Shown here piece after piece: positions 27,114 to 35,528 of a stretch of DNA of 64,000 bases. The number at the start of each line of letters is the position of its first letter. The stretch's first letter is position 1. Below the pieces are notes generated by a model. That model made no database searches, had not been told where the DNA came from, and worked only from the letters and a program-made list of their open reading frames with translations. The position numbers and the translations under genes are program-made. The DNA is from Rhodosalinus sp041365695 (GTDB lineage Bacteria; Pseudomonadota; Alphaproteobacteria; Rhodobacterales; Rhodobacteraceae): assembly GCF_041365695.1 (NCBI RefSeq), contig NZ_JBGFSJ010000006.1:144436-208435 (forward strand), in the 5' to 3' direction.

Positions 27114-27935
27114 ATGCGACGGCTCGTCGGCGCAACTCTGCGCGCGCTCTGCGTCCTGGCGCTTGTCATCGCGCCGGCGCTTCTGCTTCCGGGGGTCAGC
27201 CCGTCCTCCGGGCTGCTGATCCCGCTCATCGCGTTGATCGCGGCCGCCTTCACCTTCATGGAATACGCCACCGACTACCCCAGCTTCGTGGAATTCCGCG
27301 ACGCGCCGCCCTTCAACCGGCTGCGCTTCGCAAGCCTCTTCGGGGTCGTCGCACTGACGGCCGTCGTCTGCGCCGACGTCATCGAGCCCACCCTTGTCAC
27401 CGGGGCGATGTTCTCGCTGGGCCTGTTGATCGGCGACCTGGCGGATTTCCCCTATTCCCCGGTCCGGCTCCTCCTGATCGCGCTGGCCGAGACGGCGCCC
27501 GTTTCCTACCTGGACATCGCGCTCAGTGCGGCGGGTCTCGCGCTTCTGGTATCGGCCGCGACGCTCGCCGCTTTCGCGCTGCTCGTGCGCCTCCTGAACT
27601 GGCCGTTGCAGTCCGGCGCCTTCAACGTCTGGGTGAACATGCCGCTTTTCGACCCGACGAGCGGCGGGGACGTGTTGCTGCGCCTGCGGCGCGACGCCCG
27701 GCTGAACGTCGCGATCGGCTTCCTTGTGCCTTTCATCCTTCCCGCGCTCGTGGCACTTGCGGGCGTGCTGCTCGGACCGCTCCATTTCGGCGATCCGCAC
27801 ACCCTGATCTGGATGATGAGCGTATGGGCTTTCCTGCCCACCAGCATGATCATGCGCGGTATCGCCCTTCACAGGGTCGCCGACCTCGTGGAGGAAAAGC
27901 GCCGCCGCACCTACGGAGAGCTGGCCGCCGCCTGA
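27114..27935 (+). CDS. Hypothetical polytopic membrane protein
   Basis: A 273-residue protein with about six hydrophobic helices: residues about 9-50 (two), 63-110 (two), a pair around 120-160, and one long pair near 200-250. It has no motif I can assign. The sequence FTFMEYATDYPSFVEFRDAPPF between helices 2 and 3 may be conserved in relatives. It is an inner-membrane protein, probably co-transcribed with the EEP gene, whose CTG start overlaps this stop. The ATG at 27114 is chosen; an adjacent TTG precedes it. Confidence 0.75.
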   Translation: MRRLVGATLRALCVLALVIAPALLLPGVSPSSGLLIPLIALIAAAFTFMEYATDYPSFVEFRDAPPFNRLRFASLFGVVALTAVVCADVIEPTLVTGAMFSLGLLIGDLADFPYSPVRLLLIALAETAPVSYLDIALSAAGLALLVSAATLAAFALLVRLLNWPLQSGAFNVWVNMPLFDPTSGGDVLLRLRRDARLNVAIGFLVPFILPALVALAGVLLGPLHFGDPHTLIWMMSVWAFLPTSMIMRGIALHRVADLVEEKRRRTYGELAAA

Positions 27936-29026
27936 GGCGCGCGGCCGCGCTTGCCGCGCTGGCGCTGCTTGCACTCGTCGCGCCCGCCGCCGCCGATCCG
28001 CTTCGCATTGCCACGTTCCACGCGGAACTCACGCGCCGCGGGCCCGGCCTTCTGCTGCGCGACATCCTGCGCGGAGAGGACCCCCAGATCGCCGCGGCCG
28101 CGCAGGTGATCGCCCACGCCGCACCGGACGTGCTGTTGCTGACCGGCATCGACTACGATCACGGCCTCGCGGCGCTCGGCGCCTTTCGCGACCGGATCGC
28201 GGCGGCGGGCCACGCGTTTCCGCATCTCTTCGCGCGCCGGCCCAATGCCGGCATGGCCACGGGCCTCGACCTCGATGGCGACGGGCGGCTCGGCGGGCCG
28301 GGCGATGCGCAGGGCTGGGGACGGTTCGCCGGCGCCGGCGGCATGGCGCTCCTGTCGCGCCACCCGATCGACGGCTCGGCGGCGCGCGACCTGAGCGACC
28401 TGCTCTGGGCGGAGGTGCCGGGCGCGCTCGTGCCGGACGCGATGCCCGGGGATCACCGCGCGGTGCGCCGCCTGTCCACGACCGGGCACTGGATCGTGCC
28501 GGTGCGTCCGGCGGCCGGCCCCCTGCTCGTGATCATGGCCTTTTCCGCCACGCCCCCCGTCTTCGACGGCCCCGAGGACATGAACGGGCGGCGCAACCAC
28601 GACGAGATCCTGCTCTGGCGGCACGTGATGGACGGCGCCTTCGGCCCCGCGCCGGACGCGCGCTTCGTGATCCTCGGCAACGCCAATCTCGATCCCGTGG
28701 ACGGCGAGGGGCGCCACGCCGCGATCCGCGCGCTTCTGGACGACCCGCGCCTGCAGGACGCGCGCCCCGGCAGCGAAGGCGGGCGCGCCGCCGCGAGCCC
28801 CGGCCACGCGGGCGACCCGGCGCGCGACACCGCCGACTGGCGCGAACCGGCGCCCGGCAACCTGCGCGTCGACTACGTCCTGCCTTCGGCGGACTGGGAG
28901 GTGACCGCCGCGGGCGTGCTCTGGCCCGATGACGGCCCCCTTGCCGAAACCGTGGCGCGCGCCAGCCGTCACCGGCTCGTCTGGGTGGACCTCGCCCCGC
29001 TTGACCCCGTGGAAGCCAGTGAGTAG
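27932..29026 (+). CDS. Secreted endonuclease/exonuclease/phosphatase family protein, probable CTG start
   Basis: About 364 residues. The N-terminus LRRAAALAALALLALVAPAAA looks like a signal peptide, followed by DPLRIATFHAELTRRGPGL. Conserved EEP elements include DVLLLTGIDYD, MNGRRNHDEI, FVILGNANLDP and a C-terminal NLRVDYVLPS, the usual Asn, Asp and His/Asp positions of the fold. CTG at 27932 overlaps the upstream TGA (CTGA); no standard start codon lies between it and the mature domain, making CTG the likely initiator. The substrate is unknown. Confidence 0.78.
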   Translation: MRRAAALAALALLALVAPAAADPLRIATFHAELTRRGPGLLLRDILRGEDPQIAAAAQVIAHAAPDVLLLTGIDYDHGLAALGAFRDRIAAAGHAFPHLFARRPNAGMATGLDLDGDGRLGGPGDAQGWGRFAGAGGMALLSRHPIDGSAARDLSDLLWAEVPGALVPDAMPGDHRAVRRLSTTGHWIVPVRPAAGPLLVIMAFSATPPVFDGPEDMNGRRNHDEILLWRHVMDGAFGPAPDARFVILGNANLDPVDGEGRHAAIRALLDDPRLQDARPGSEGGRAAASPGHAGDPARDTADWREPAPGNLRVDYVLPSADWEVTAAGVLWPDDGPLAETVARASRHRLVWVDLAPLDPVEASE

Positions 29027-29061
29027 GCGGTCGCGAACCCTGTCGAAGGAGGCCCTCGCCC

Positions 29062-30168
29062 ATGTCCACCCGCTCGCTTCTCATCCTGCCCGGTGACGGG
29101 ATCGGCCCCGAGGTGATGGCCGAGGTGCGCCGCATCATCGACTGGTTCGGTGAGACGCGCGGGCTGGCCTTCGAGGTGGAGGAGGACCTGGTGGGCGGGG
29201 CGGCCTACGACATGCACGGCACGCCCCTCGCCGACGCCACCATGGCCAAGGCGCAGGAAGTGGACGCGGTGCTTCTGGGCGCCGTCGGTGGCCCGAAATA
29301 CGACGATCTGGATTTCTCGGTGAAGCCCGAGCGCGGGCTTCTGCGCCTGCGCAAGGAGATGGATCTTTTCGCCAACCTGCGGCCGGCGCAGTGCTTCGAC
29401 GCGCTGGCGGAGTTCTCGTCGCTCAAGACGGAGGTCGTGGCCGGGCTCGATATCATGATCGTGCGCGAGCTGACCTCGGGCGTCTATTTCGGCGAGCCGC
29501 GCGGCATCATCGAGGACGGCAACGAGCGCGTGGGCATCAACACCCAGCGCTACACCGAAAGCGAGATCGCGCGCGTCGCGCGCTCGGCCTTCGAACTCGC
29601 CCGCCGGCGCTCGAACAGGGTCTGCTCGATGGAGAAGGCCAACGTGATGGAATCCGGCGTGCTCTGGCGGCAGGTGGTCCAAGAGGTGCACGACGCGGAA
29701 TACCCCGACGTCGAGCTGTCGCACATGTATGCCGACGCGGGCGCAATGCAGCTCACCCGCTGGCCCAGGCAGTTCGACGTGATCGTGACCGACAACCTCT
29801 TCGGCGACCTGCTGTCCGACCTCGCGGCGATGCTGACGGGCTCGCTCGGCATGCTGCCCTCGGCCTCGCTCGGCGCGCCGATGGCGAACGGAAGGCCGAA
29901 GGCGCTTTACGAGCCGGTCCACGGCTCGGCGCCGGACATCGCGGGAGAGGGCAAGGCCAACCCCTGCGCCTGCATCCTCTCCTTCGCCATGGCGCTGCGC
30001 TACTCCTTCGACGAGGGGGCAGAAGCCGACCGGCTGGAGCGCGCCGTGGAATCGGTGCTCGCGAAGGGCGTGCGGACCGCCGACCTGATGAACGCGGAAG
30101 GTCGCGCGCCCGCCTCCACGCGGGAGATGGGAGACGCCGTTCTCGCCGCGCTCGACGCGAGCGTCTGA
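29062..30168 (+). CDS. leuB: 3-isopropylmalate dehydrogenase
   Basis: A 368-residue NAD-dependent decarboxylating dehydrogenase, the third leucine-specific enzyme. Signatures: LLILPGDGIGPEVMAE, LGAVGGPKYD, the substrate arginines in LRKEMDLFANLRPAQ, the VRELTSGVYFGEPRG block and DNLFGDLLSDLAAMLTGSLG. AAGGAGG lies 8 bases before the ATG. It completes leuC-leuD-leuB, though other genes intervene. Confidence 0.98.
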   Translation: MSTRSLLILPGDGIGPEVMAEVRRIIDWFGETRGLAFEVEEDLVGGAAYDMHGTPLADATMAKAQEVDAVLLGAVGGPKYDDLDFSVKPERGLLRLRKEMDLFANLRPAQCFDALAEFSSLKTEVVAGLDIMIVRELTSGVYFGEPRGIIEDGNERVGINTQRYTESEIARVARSAFELARRRSNRVCSMEKANVMESGVLWRQVVQEVHDAEYPDVELSHMYADAGAMQLTRWPRQFDVIVTDNLFGDLLSDLAAMLTGSLGMLPSASLGAPMANGRPKALYEPVHGSAPDIAGEGKANPCACILSFAMALRYSFDEGAEADRLERAVESVLAKGVRTADLMNAEGRAPASTREMGDAVLAALDASV

Positions 30169-30223
30169 GCCGCGATCCGCTCTTGCCAAGCCCAGCGCGA
30201 GGGGCTATGCGGCGCGTCACGGT

Positions 30224-30300
30224 CGGAGTGTAGCTCAGCCTGGTAGAGCACCGTCTTCGGGAGGCGGGGGTCGTAGGTTCGAATCCTGCCACTCCGACCA
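30224..30300 (+). tRNA. tRNA-Pro (anticodon CGG)
   Basis: A 77-nt cloverleaf with encoded CCA. The acceptor CGGAGTG pairs with CACTCCG; the anticodon stem CCGTC/GGCGG encloses TTCGGGA, giving anticodon CGG for proline CCG; the T arm carries GGTTCGAATCC. Confidence 0.97.
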
Positions 30301-30588
30301 TTCATCGGACATGAATGACGGCGGGCCGAAGGCCGCAAGTGCGCAGGCGCTGCAAGGCTGTTCGGGCCAGAGATCCGCGCCCGGAAGACGCGCCGTGGCG
30401 CGCCGCGTCGGGCCAGGCGTCACACTCCAGGGTACGGCTTGCGCCGCCGACAGCCTCGCCACTCGCGGCGGCGGGATGCAGCCCTGGGCCTGTCCCGTCC
30501 CTGCGTCGAAAGACCGATGCGGCGTCCCGCCCTCGACCTTGTGCGGTCCGGCACGCCGGAGTGGGGCGGGCCCTGCCCGGGCCCGGCC
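30301..30588. other. Intergenic region downstream of tRNA-Pro
   Basis: About 290 bases between the tRNA and the DUF1127 stop. ATTCAT/ATGAAT arms near 30300-30316 form a short hairpin after the tRNA without a T-run. No open frame with coding bias and no clear att-site remnant were seen. Confidence 0.4.
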
Positions 30589-30810
30589 TCAGATGTAGTA
30601 GAGATCGCGGAAGACGTGCTGGACGATTTCGTCGCGCTTCAGTCCGCGCGCGGCGAGTTCATCGTCGGTCATGTCGTTCAGCGTGTCGACGCGGTGCACG
30701 CGCCGGCCCACGTCGCTGGCCATCGCGAGCGCGTCGCCGATCGCCACGAGAAAGGCCATGAAGCCGCTGCGCCGGGTTGGCGCGAAGTCTGTTGCTGTCG
30801 AGTCCGTCAT
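30589..30810 (-). CDS. DUF1127 domain-containing small protein
   Basis: A 73-residue protein whose C-terminus reads VDTLNDMTDDELAARGLKRD followed by EIVQHVFRDLYYI, the DUF1127 (YjiS-like) motif. Short relatives take part in RNA or phosphate-related regulation in some Alphaproteobacteria, but a role cannot be assigned here. The start is the MTDSTATD methionine with GAGG eight bases upstream; the long overlapping frame to 31617 is not coding. Confidence 0.85.
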   Translation of the reverse strand: MTDSTATDFAPTRRSGFMAFLVAIGDALAMASDVGRRVHRVDTLNDMTDDELAARGLKRDEIVQHVFRDLYYI

Positions 30811-30935
30811 CTGGAAACCTCGCCTCGGTTTGCGTGTTTCCTCCCTGCCCGGATAGATAGACAGCGCCCGCCCGCATGACCACGGGCGGCGCTGCATAGC
30901 CGGATGACGCCTGGCGCAAGCCTGGCGGCCGCGCG

Positions 30936-31328
30936 TCAGCCTTCGTCGGTGCCGGTGGAGGCGCGCTCCGGCATCGGCGGCGGCGGCGACGGTGCGCGCT
31001 TGGGCTTCGGACGGGGCGGGTCGGCCGGCGTGTCGGTGGACGCGACGATCCGCGGCGTCGCCGGCCGCGCCGCAATCGTCGCGGTCGGCGTCGCGGGCTT
31101 GGCGGCGGGCCGCTTGCGCGCGGGCGCTTTCGCCTTGCGGGCGCTTGGCGTGGGCCGCGCGGGCCGCGGCGCGGCCGGTTGCGCGCCGTGCATCCAGGGC
31201 GAGGCGAACATCACGTCGAAGCAACTGCGCGCGATGAGTGTGCCGATGCGCATCTGCGCCTCGATCGTGTGGCTGCAAAGACGGAAGGCGGCGACCGACA
31301 TGGCGACCGGGTCTGCGGCGGTTTTCAT
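30936..31328 (-). CDS. Hypothetical protein with basic Ala/Pro/Lys-rich tail
   Basis: About 130 residues. The N-terminal third (SVAAFRLCSHTIEAQMRIGT and following) is an amphipathic helix recalling phasins but without firm family evidence. The C-terminal two-thirds is low-complexity Ala/Pro/Lys/Arg (APARKRPAAKPATPTAT), resembling histone-H1-like or AlgP-type tails that bind nucleic acid. GGGAGAG precedes the ATG at 31328. No neighbour explains it. It may bind DNA or polyester granules; both are guesses. Confidence 0.6.
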   Translation of the reverse strand: MKTAADPVAMSVAAFRLCSHTIEAQMRIGTLIARSCFDVMFASPWMHGAQPAAPRPARPTPSARKAKAPARKRPAAKPATPTATIAARPATPRIVASTDTPADPPRPKPKRAPSPPPPMPERASTGTDEG

Positions 31329-31691
31329 GCATCTCTCCCTTGTCGAGGCGTTGCGGCCCGGTCCGGGACCGCCGACGCCTTTCGTGCGCGGGCCGGGCGT
31401 CGGACCGCTGCGCGGGCATCGGACAGCCACCGTTTGAAGCGGTGACGACGGTAGCACCCGCATGTTTCCTACATATGACACTGGCCCCCGGCATGTGAGT
31501 CCACTCGGCCGCTGATGCGCCACGCTTCGCGGAAACGCGCCGAAAGAGGCAGTCATTGCCCCGATCGGCGTTTTCTTCGGCAAGACCGGACGCAAGAGGT
31601 CGGCGAAAGGGCCGCAAATCTTTTACCGCTTGATAAAAATTTTTGGCTGTGAGACGTTTTCTTCAAGAAAAGACCGACAGAGAGGTGGACG
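31329..31691. other. Divergent intergenic region before preT
   Basis: About 360 bases with no gene. It should hold promoters for the leftward small protein and the rightward preTA operon. A RutR-like operator is at 31622-31637; nothing else was identified. Confidence 0.6.
31622..31637. promoter_or_regulatory. RutR-like operator upstream of preT
   Basis: TTTACCGCTTGATAAA matches 13 of 16 positions of the reverse complement of the site at 35440-35455 and resembles the known RutR palindrome TTGACCANNTGGTCAA. It lies 54 bases before the preT start, a position suited to repression. Confidence 0.5.
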
Positions 31692-33014
31692 ATGACCCCG
31701 AACGCGCTGGCCGAGGGCATCAGGCCCGGCCGACTGGACGAGGAGAGCCTTCTGGAAGGATTCTGCGACGTCCACCCCCGGCTCGATCCGCACGAGGCGA
31801 TGGTCGCCGCGGACCGCTGCTATTTCTGCCATGACGCGCCCTGCATCGCCGCCTGCCCGACCGAGATCGACATCCCGCTCTTCATCCGCCAGATCGCCAC
31901 GGGCACCCCCGAGGCGGCGGCGAAGACGATCTTCGAGCAGAACATCCTCGGCGGCATGTGCGCGCGGGTCTGCCCGGTCGAGACCCTGTGCGAGGGCGCC
32001 TGCGTCCGCGAGACGGCGGAACGCAACCCGGTCGAGATCGGGCGTCTTCAGCGCTACGCGACGGACACGCTGATGGCGGCCGGCAGTCACCCCTTCCGGC
32101 GCGACGCGCCGACGGGAAAGCGCATCGCCGTCGTCGGCGCGGGACCGGCCGGCCTTGCCTGCGCGCACCGGCTGGCGATGAAGGGACATGACGTCGTGAT
32201 CCACGACGCGAGGCCGAAGCCCGGCGGCCTCAACGAATACGGCATCGCCGCCTACAAGACCGTCGACGGCTTCGCCGAGCGCGAGGTCGACTGGCTGATG
32301 CGGATCGGCGGCATCACCCTCGAACAGGGCCGGACGCTGGGCGCCGAAATGACCCTCGACGCGCTGCGCGACGCCTACGACGCGGTGTTCCTCGGCATCG
32401 GTCTCGGCGGGGTCAACGCGCTCGGACTCGACGGCGAGGACCGGGAGGGCGTCGACGACGCCGTCGATTTCATCGCCGAGCTCCGGCAGGCCGAAGACCT
32501 GGCCGCCCTGCCGATCGGGCGCGACGTGGTGGTGATCGGTGGCGGGATGACCGCGGTGGACGCCGCGGTGCAGGCGAAACTCCTCGGCGCGCTCAACGTC
32601 ACCATGGTCTATCGCCGCGCGCGCGACCGGATGAACGCGAGCCGCAAGGAACAGGACCACGCGGCACGGCGCGGTGTGAAGATCGTCACCAACGCGGTCC
32701 CGGTCGCCGTGCACGGCAACGGCGCAGTGCGCGAGGTGGAGTTCGAGTTCGTGGAGGATGACCTGGCCCCGACCGGCGCGCGCTTCCGCCTTCCCGCCGA
32801 TCAGGTCTTCAAGGCGATCGGCCAGCGGCTCGACGGTGCGGCGCTCCCGGAGCTCGACCGCGGCAAGATCGCGGTGACCGGCGCGGGACGTACCAGCGTC
32901 GAGGGCGTCTGGGCGGGCGGCGACTGCGCGGCGGGGGGCGACGACCTCACCGTGACGGCCGTGGCCCAGGGTCGCGACGCGGCCGAGGACATCCACCGCG
33001 CGCTCGCGGGCTGA
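31692..33014 (+). CDS. preT: NAD-dependent dihydropyrimidine dehydrogenase, PreT subunit
   Basis: A 440-residue flavoprotein. The N-terminal Fe-S domain shows CYFCHDAPCIAACPTEIDIP and CARVCPVETLCEGACV; two nucleotide-binding motifs follow, VVGAGPAGLACAHRLA (FAD) and VVVIGGGMTAVDAAVQA (NAD). PreT passes electrons to PreA, which interconverts uracil/thymine and dihydropyrimidines. Its downstream partner preA starts 34 bases after its stop, and hydantoinase and ureidopropionase genes nearby make the pyrimidine-degradation assignment firm. GAGGTGG precedes the ATG. Confidence 0.95.
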   Translation: MTPNALAEGIRPGRLDEESLLEGFCDVHPRLDPHEAMVAADRCYFCHDAPCIAACPTEIDIPLFIRQIATGTPEAAAKTIFEQNILGGMCARVCPVETLCEGACVRETAERNPVEIGRLQRYATDTLMAAGSHPFRRDAPTGKRIAVVGAGPAGLACAHRLAMKGHDVVIHDARPKPGGLNEYGIAAYKTVDGFAEREVDWLMRIGGITLEQGRTLGAEMTLDALRDAYDAVFLGIGLGGVNALGLDGEDREGVDDAVDFIAELRQAEDLAALPIGRDVVVIGGGMTAVDAAVQAKLLGALNVTMVYRRARDRMNASRKEQDHAARRGVKIVTNAVPVAVHGNGAVREVEFEFVEDDLAPTGARFRLPADQVFKAIGQRLDGAALPELDRGKIAVTGAGRTSVEGVWAGGDCAAGGDDLTVTAVAQGRDAAEDIHRALAG

Positions 33015-33048
33015 CCGCCGGGCCGCCACCAGCCAGGGAACACCGATC

Positions 33049-34341
33049 ATGGCCAATCTCGCCTCCGACTTCGTGGGGATCAGATCCCCCAACCCCTTCT
33101 GGCTGGCCTCCGCGCCGCCCACGGACAAGGAATACAACGTCCGCCGCGCCTTCGAGGCGGGCTGGGGCGGGGTGGTCTGGAAGACGCTCGGCCTCGACCC
33201 GGCCATCGTGAACGTCAACGGCCCGCGCTACGGCGCGATCTGGGGGGCGGACCGGCGCCTTCTGGGCATGAACAACATCGAGCTCATCACCGACCGCCCG
33301 CTGGAGGTGAACCTTCGCGAAATCAAGGCCGTCAAGCGCGACTGGCCCGACCGGGCGATGGTCGTCTCGCTCATGGTTCCCTGCGAGGAGGAGCCTTGGG
33401 CCTGGATACTGAAACAGGTGGAAGACACCGGCGCCGACGGGGTGGAGCTGAATTTCGGCTGTCCCCACGGCATGAGCGAGCGGGGCATGGGCTCGGCCGT
33501 GGGCCAGGTGCCCGAGTACATCGAGATGGTGACCCGCTGGTGCAAGGCGAACACCCGGATGCCGGTCATCGTGAAACTCACGCCCAACATCACCGACGTC
33601 CGCAAACCCGCCGCGGCCGCGCTCGCCGGAGGTGCGGATGCGGTGAGCCTGATCAACACGATCAACTCGATCACCGCGGTCGATCTCGACCTGTTCGCGC
33701 CCGAACCGACCATCGACGGCAAGGGCGCGCATGGCGGCTATTGCGGCCCCGCGGTGAAGCCCATCGCGCTCAACATGGTGGCCGAGATCGCCCGGACGCC
33801 GGAACTCGCACAGCTGCCCATCAGCGGCATCGGCGGCGTCACCACATGGCGCGACGCCGCCGAGTTCCTGGCTCTCGGCGCGGGCAATGTGCAGGTCTGC
33901 ACGGCCGCCATGACCTACGGCTTCAAGATCGTGCAGGAGATGATCTCGGGCCTCTCGCAGTATCTCGACGAAAAGGAGATCGCGCTGCCCGACCTGATCG
34001 GACGCGCGGTGCCCAACGTGGTGGACTGGAACGCGCTCAACCTCAACTACGTGACGAAAGCGCGGATCGACCAGGACATGTGCATCAAGTGCGGGCGCTG
34101 CTTCGCCGCCTGCGAGGACACGTCCCACCAGGCGATCACCATGTCGCCGGAGCGCGTGTTCGAGGTGGACGACAGCGAATGCGTGGCCTGCAACCTCTGC
34201 GTCAACGTCTGCCCGGTGCAGGACTGCATCACAATGGTGCGCATGGAGGCGGGCGCAGTGGACCCGCGCACCGGGGAGGTGGTGCGGGAGGCGTATGCCA
34301 ACTGGACGACGCATCCGAACAACCCGGCCGCGGCGGAGTGA
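33049..34341 (+). CDS. preA: NAD-dependent dihydropyrimidine dehydrogenase, PreA subunit
   Basis: A 430-residue protein. The N-terminal FMN TIM barrel contains the catalytic loop ELNFGCPHGMSERGMGSAVG with the active-site cysteine of dihydropyrimidine dehydrogenases. The C-terminus carries two [4Fe-4S] ferredoxin motifs, CIKCGRCFAACEDTSHQ and CVACNLCVNVCPV. With PreT it reduces uracil or thymine, the first step of the reductive pathway. Two tandem palindromes follow the stop. Confidence 0.97.
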   Translation: MANLASDFVGIRSPNPFWLASAPPTDKEYNVRRAFEAGWGGVVWKTLGLDPAIVNVNGPRYGAIWGADRRLLGMNNIELITDRPLEVNLREIKAVKRDWPDRAMVVSLMVPCEEEPWAWILKQVEDTGADGVELNFGCPHGMSERGMGSAVGQVPEYIEMVTRWCKANTRMPVIVKLTPNITDVRKPAAAALAGGADAVSLINTINSITAVDLDLFAPEPTIDGKGAHGGYCGPAVKPIALNMVAEIARTPELAQLPISGIGGVTTWRDAAEFLALGAGNVQVCTAAMTYGFKIVQEMISGLSQYLDEKEIALPDLIGRAVPNVVDWNALNLNYVTKARIDQDMCIKCGRCFAACEDTSHQAITMSPERVFEVDDSECVACNLCVNVCPVQDCITMVRMEAGAVDPRTGEVVREAYANWTTHPNNPAAAE

Positions 34342-34348
34342 GCCGGAG

Positions 34349-34422
34349 CCCGCCATCTTTCGATCGAAAGATGGCGGGCGACCCGGGTGAGAGACGGAAG
34401 ATTTTTCGATCGAAAAATCTTC
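34349..34422. repeat. Two tandem perfect palindromes sharing a TTTCGATCGAAA core
   Basis: A 30-bp perfect palindrome at 34349-34378 (arms CCCGCCATCTTTCGA) and a 26-bp one at 34397-34422 (arms GAAGATTTTTCGA) share the centre TTTCGATCGAAA. They sit between convergent genes (preA and the 80-residue protein), so they may act as bidirectional terminators; the paired layout also fits a REP-like dispersed palindromic unit. Confidence 0.75.
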
Positions 34423-34429
34423 GGACCCG

Positions 34430-34672
34430 TCAGCAGATCACGCGCATGTCGCCGGCGTTGCAGATGATGATGAACTGTCCGCCGCATTCGATCAGGTGAA
34501 AGCCCCGCGCGCGCACCTCCTCGATCAGCGCCTCGCGCCCGATCTCGCGCTCGACATCGCGGACCGAGCGGCGCAGCACGCCCCCGCGCGCCGCCGCCTT
34601 GGCGTGGAAGATGCGCCGGCCCCAGGAGGGGTGCCGGACCGGCAGGGCGGGCGGGGCGAGATCGTGGGCCAT
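34430..34672 (-). CDS. Small conserved-looking hypothetical protein
   Basis: An 80-residue protein reading HPSWGRRIFHAKAAARGGVL, then a helical REIGREALIEEVRARGFHLI and a C-terminal ECGGQFIIICNAGDMRVIC. The compact, well-ordered sequence and coding bias support a real gene, but I recognise no domain of known function. It is convergent with preA and lies 36 bases downstream of the TetR regulator gene on the same strand. Confidence 0.7.
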   Translation of the reverse strand: MAHDLAPPALPVRHPSWGRRIFHAKAAARGGVLRRSVRDVEREIGREALIEEVRARGFHLIECGGQFIIICNAGDMRVIC

Positions 34673-34708
34673 GGCCCCGACCCTTGCCCGATCAGCGTAA
34701 ACGGCGCC

Positions 34709-35332
34709 TTAATCCTGCTGCGGCGTCAGCAGCTTGCGGAACAGCGTCTCGACATGCGCCCCGGCCCGATCCCACACGTCTCCCTCGGGCATCAGCACCG
34801 CGATCTGGGCCTCGAAATCGGCGTAGTGCTGCGTCGTCGCCCAGATCGAGAAAATGAGGTGCCGCGGATCCACGGGCGCGAGCCGCCCCTCGGCCACCCA
34901 GCGCGCGATCAGCGCCGCCTTCTCGTCCACCAGCGGTTTCAGTTCCGATTTCAGATGCGGGCGCATGCGCGGCGCGCCCTGCACGATCTCGTTCGCGAAA
35001 AGACGGCTTTCGGACGGAAATTGCCGGCTCATCTCGAGCTTTCGGCGGATATAGCCCATGAGTTCCTCCAGCGGCTCGCCCTTCGGGTCGAGCCGCCGCA
35101 ACGGCTCCAGCCAGGTTTGCATGAGCTGGGCCAGAAGCGTGACGTGGATCTCTTCCTTGCCGTCGAAGTAGTAGAGGATGTTGGGTTTCGACAGCCCGGC
35201 CGCCGCGGCGATCTGGTCCAGCGTCGCGCCGCGGTACCCTTCCGTCGAGAACACCTCGAGCGCGGCCTCGAGGATACGAGCGCGGTTCCGGCGCTGGATG
35301 CGGGTCTGCTTTTGCGGCGGGCTCTGATCCAA
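34709..35332 (-). CDS. rutR: TetR-family regulator, RutR-like (pyrimidine degradation)
   Basis: About 207 residues from a TTG start (AGGA eight bases upstream). The N-terminal helix-turn-helix is TRIQRRNRARILEAALEVFS...TLDQIAAAAGLSKPNILYYF, and the C-terminal ligand domain HLIFSIWATTQHYADFEAQI matches the RutR (YcdC) type, which senses uracil in E. coli. It is divergent from the N-carbamoyl hydrolase and near two palindromes; similar operators before preT suggest it controls the whole cluster. No ATG is available in frame near the domain start. Confidence 0.85.
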   Translation of the reverse strand: MDQSPPQKQTRIQRRNRARILEAALEVFSTEGYRGATLDQIAAAAGLSKPNILYYFDGKEEIHVTLLAQLMQTWLEPLRRLDPKGEPLEELMGYIRRKLEMSRQFPSESRLFANEIVQGAPRMRPHLKSELKPLVDEKAALIARWVAEGRLAPVDPRHLIFSIWATTQHYADFEAQIAVLMPEGDVWDRAGAHVETLFRKLLTPQQD

Positions 35333-35396
35333 TGCCGGGGTCCTGATGATTTTCGCGGCAGCGTCACCGGTCGTGCGCCTGCCGGCAAGAGTGCCA

Positions 35397-35415
35397 CCTG
35401 TCAAACCTTGACAGG
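35397..35415. promoter_or_regulatory. Perfect palindrome upstream of the RutR-like gene
   Basis: CCTGTCAA at 35397-35404 and TTGACAGG at 35408-35415 are perfect 8-bp arms with a 3-bp spacer, 65 bases before the regulator's TTG start. A TetR-type operator for autoregulation is plausible, and it shares the TTGAC element with the site at 35440. Confidence 0.45.
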
Positions 35416-35439
35416 CCATGGGGCGGTTGCAATGCTCGA

Positions 35440-35455
35440 TTGACCAAACGGTAAA
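35440..35455. promoter_or_regulatory. RutR-like operator between regulator and hydrolase genes
   Basis: TTGACCAAACGGTAAA fits the RutR consensus TTGACCANNTGGTCAA in its left half exactly and 5 of 7 positions on the right. It lies 74 bases before the hydrolase start and has a near-copy upstream of preT. Confidence 0.5.
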
Positions 35456-35528
35456 AAGTTGCGGCGCGCGACGCAAGCCCGGACACAGGCTGCGCCCGCG
35501 CGACCGCGACCACGACAGGGAGCGCGGG

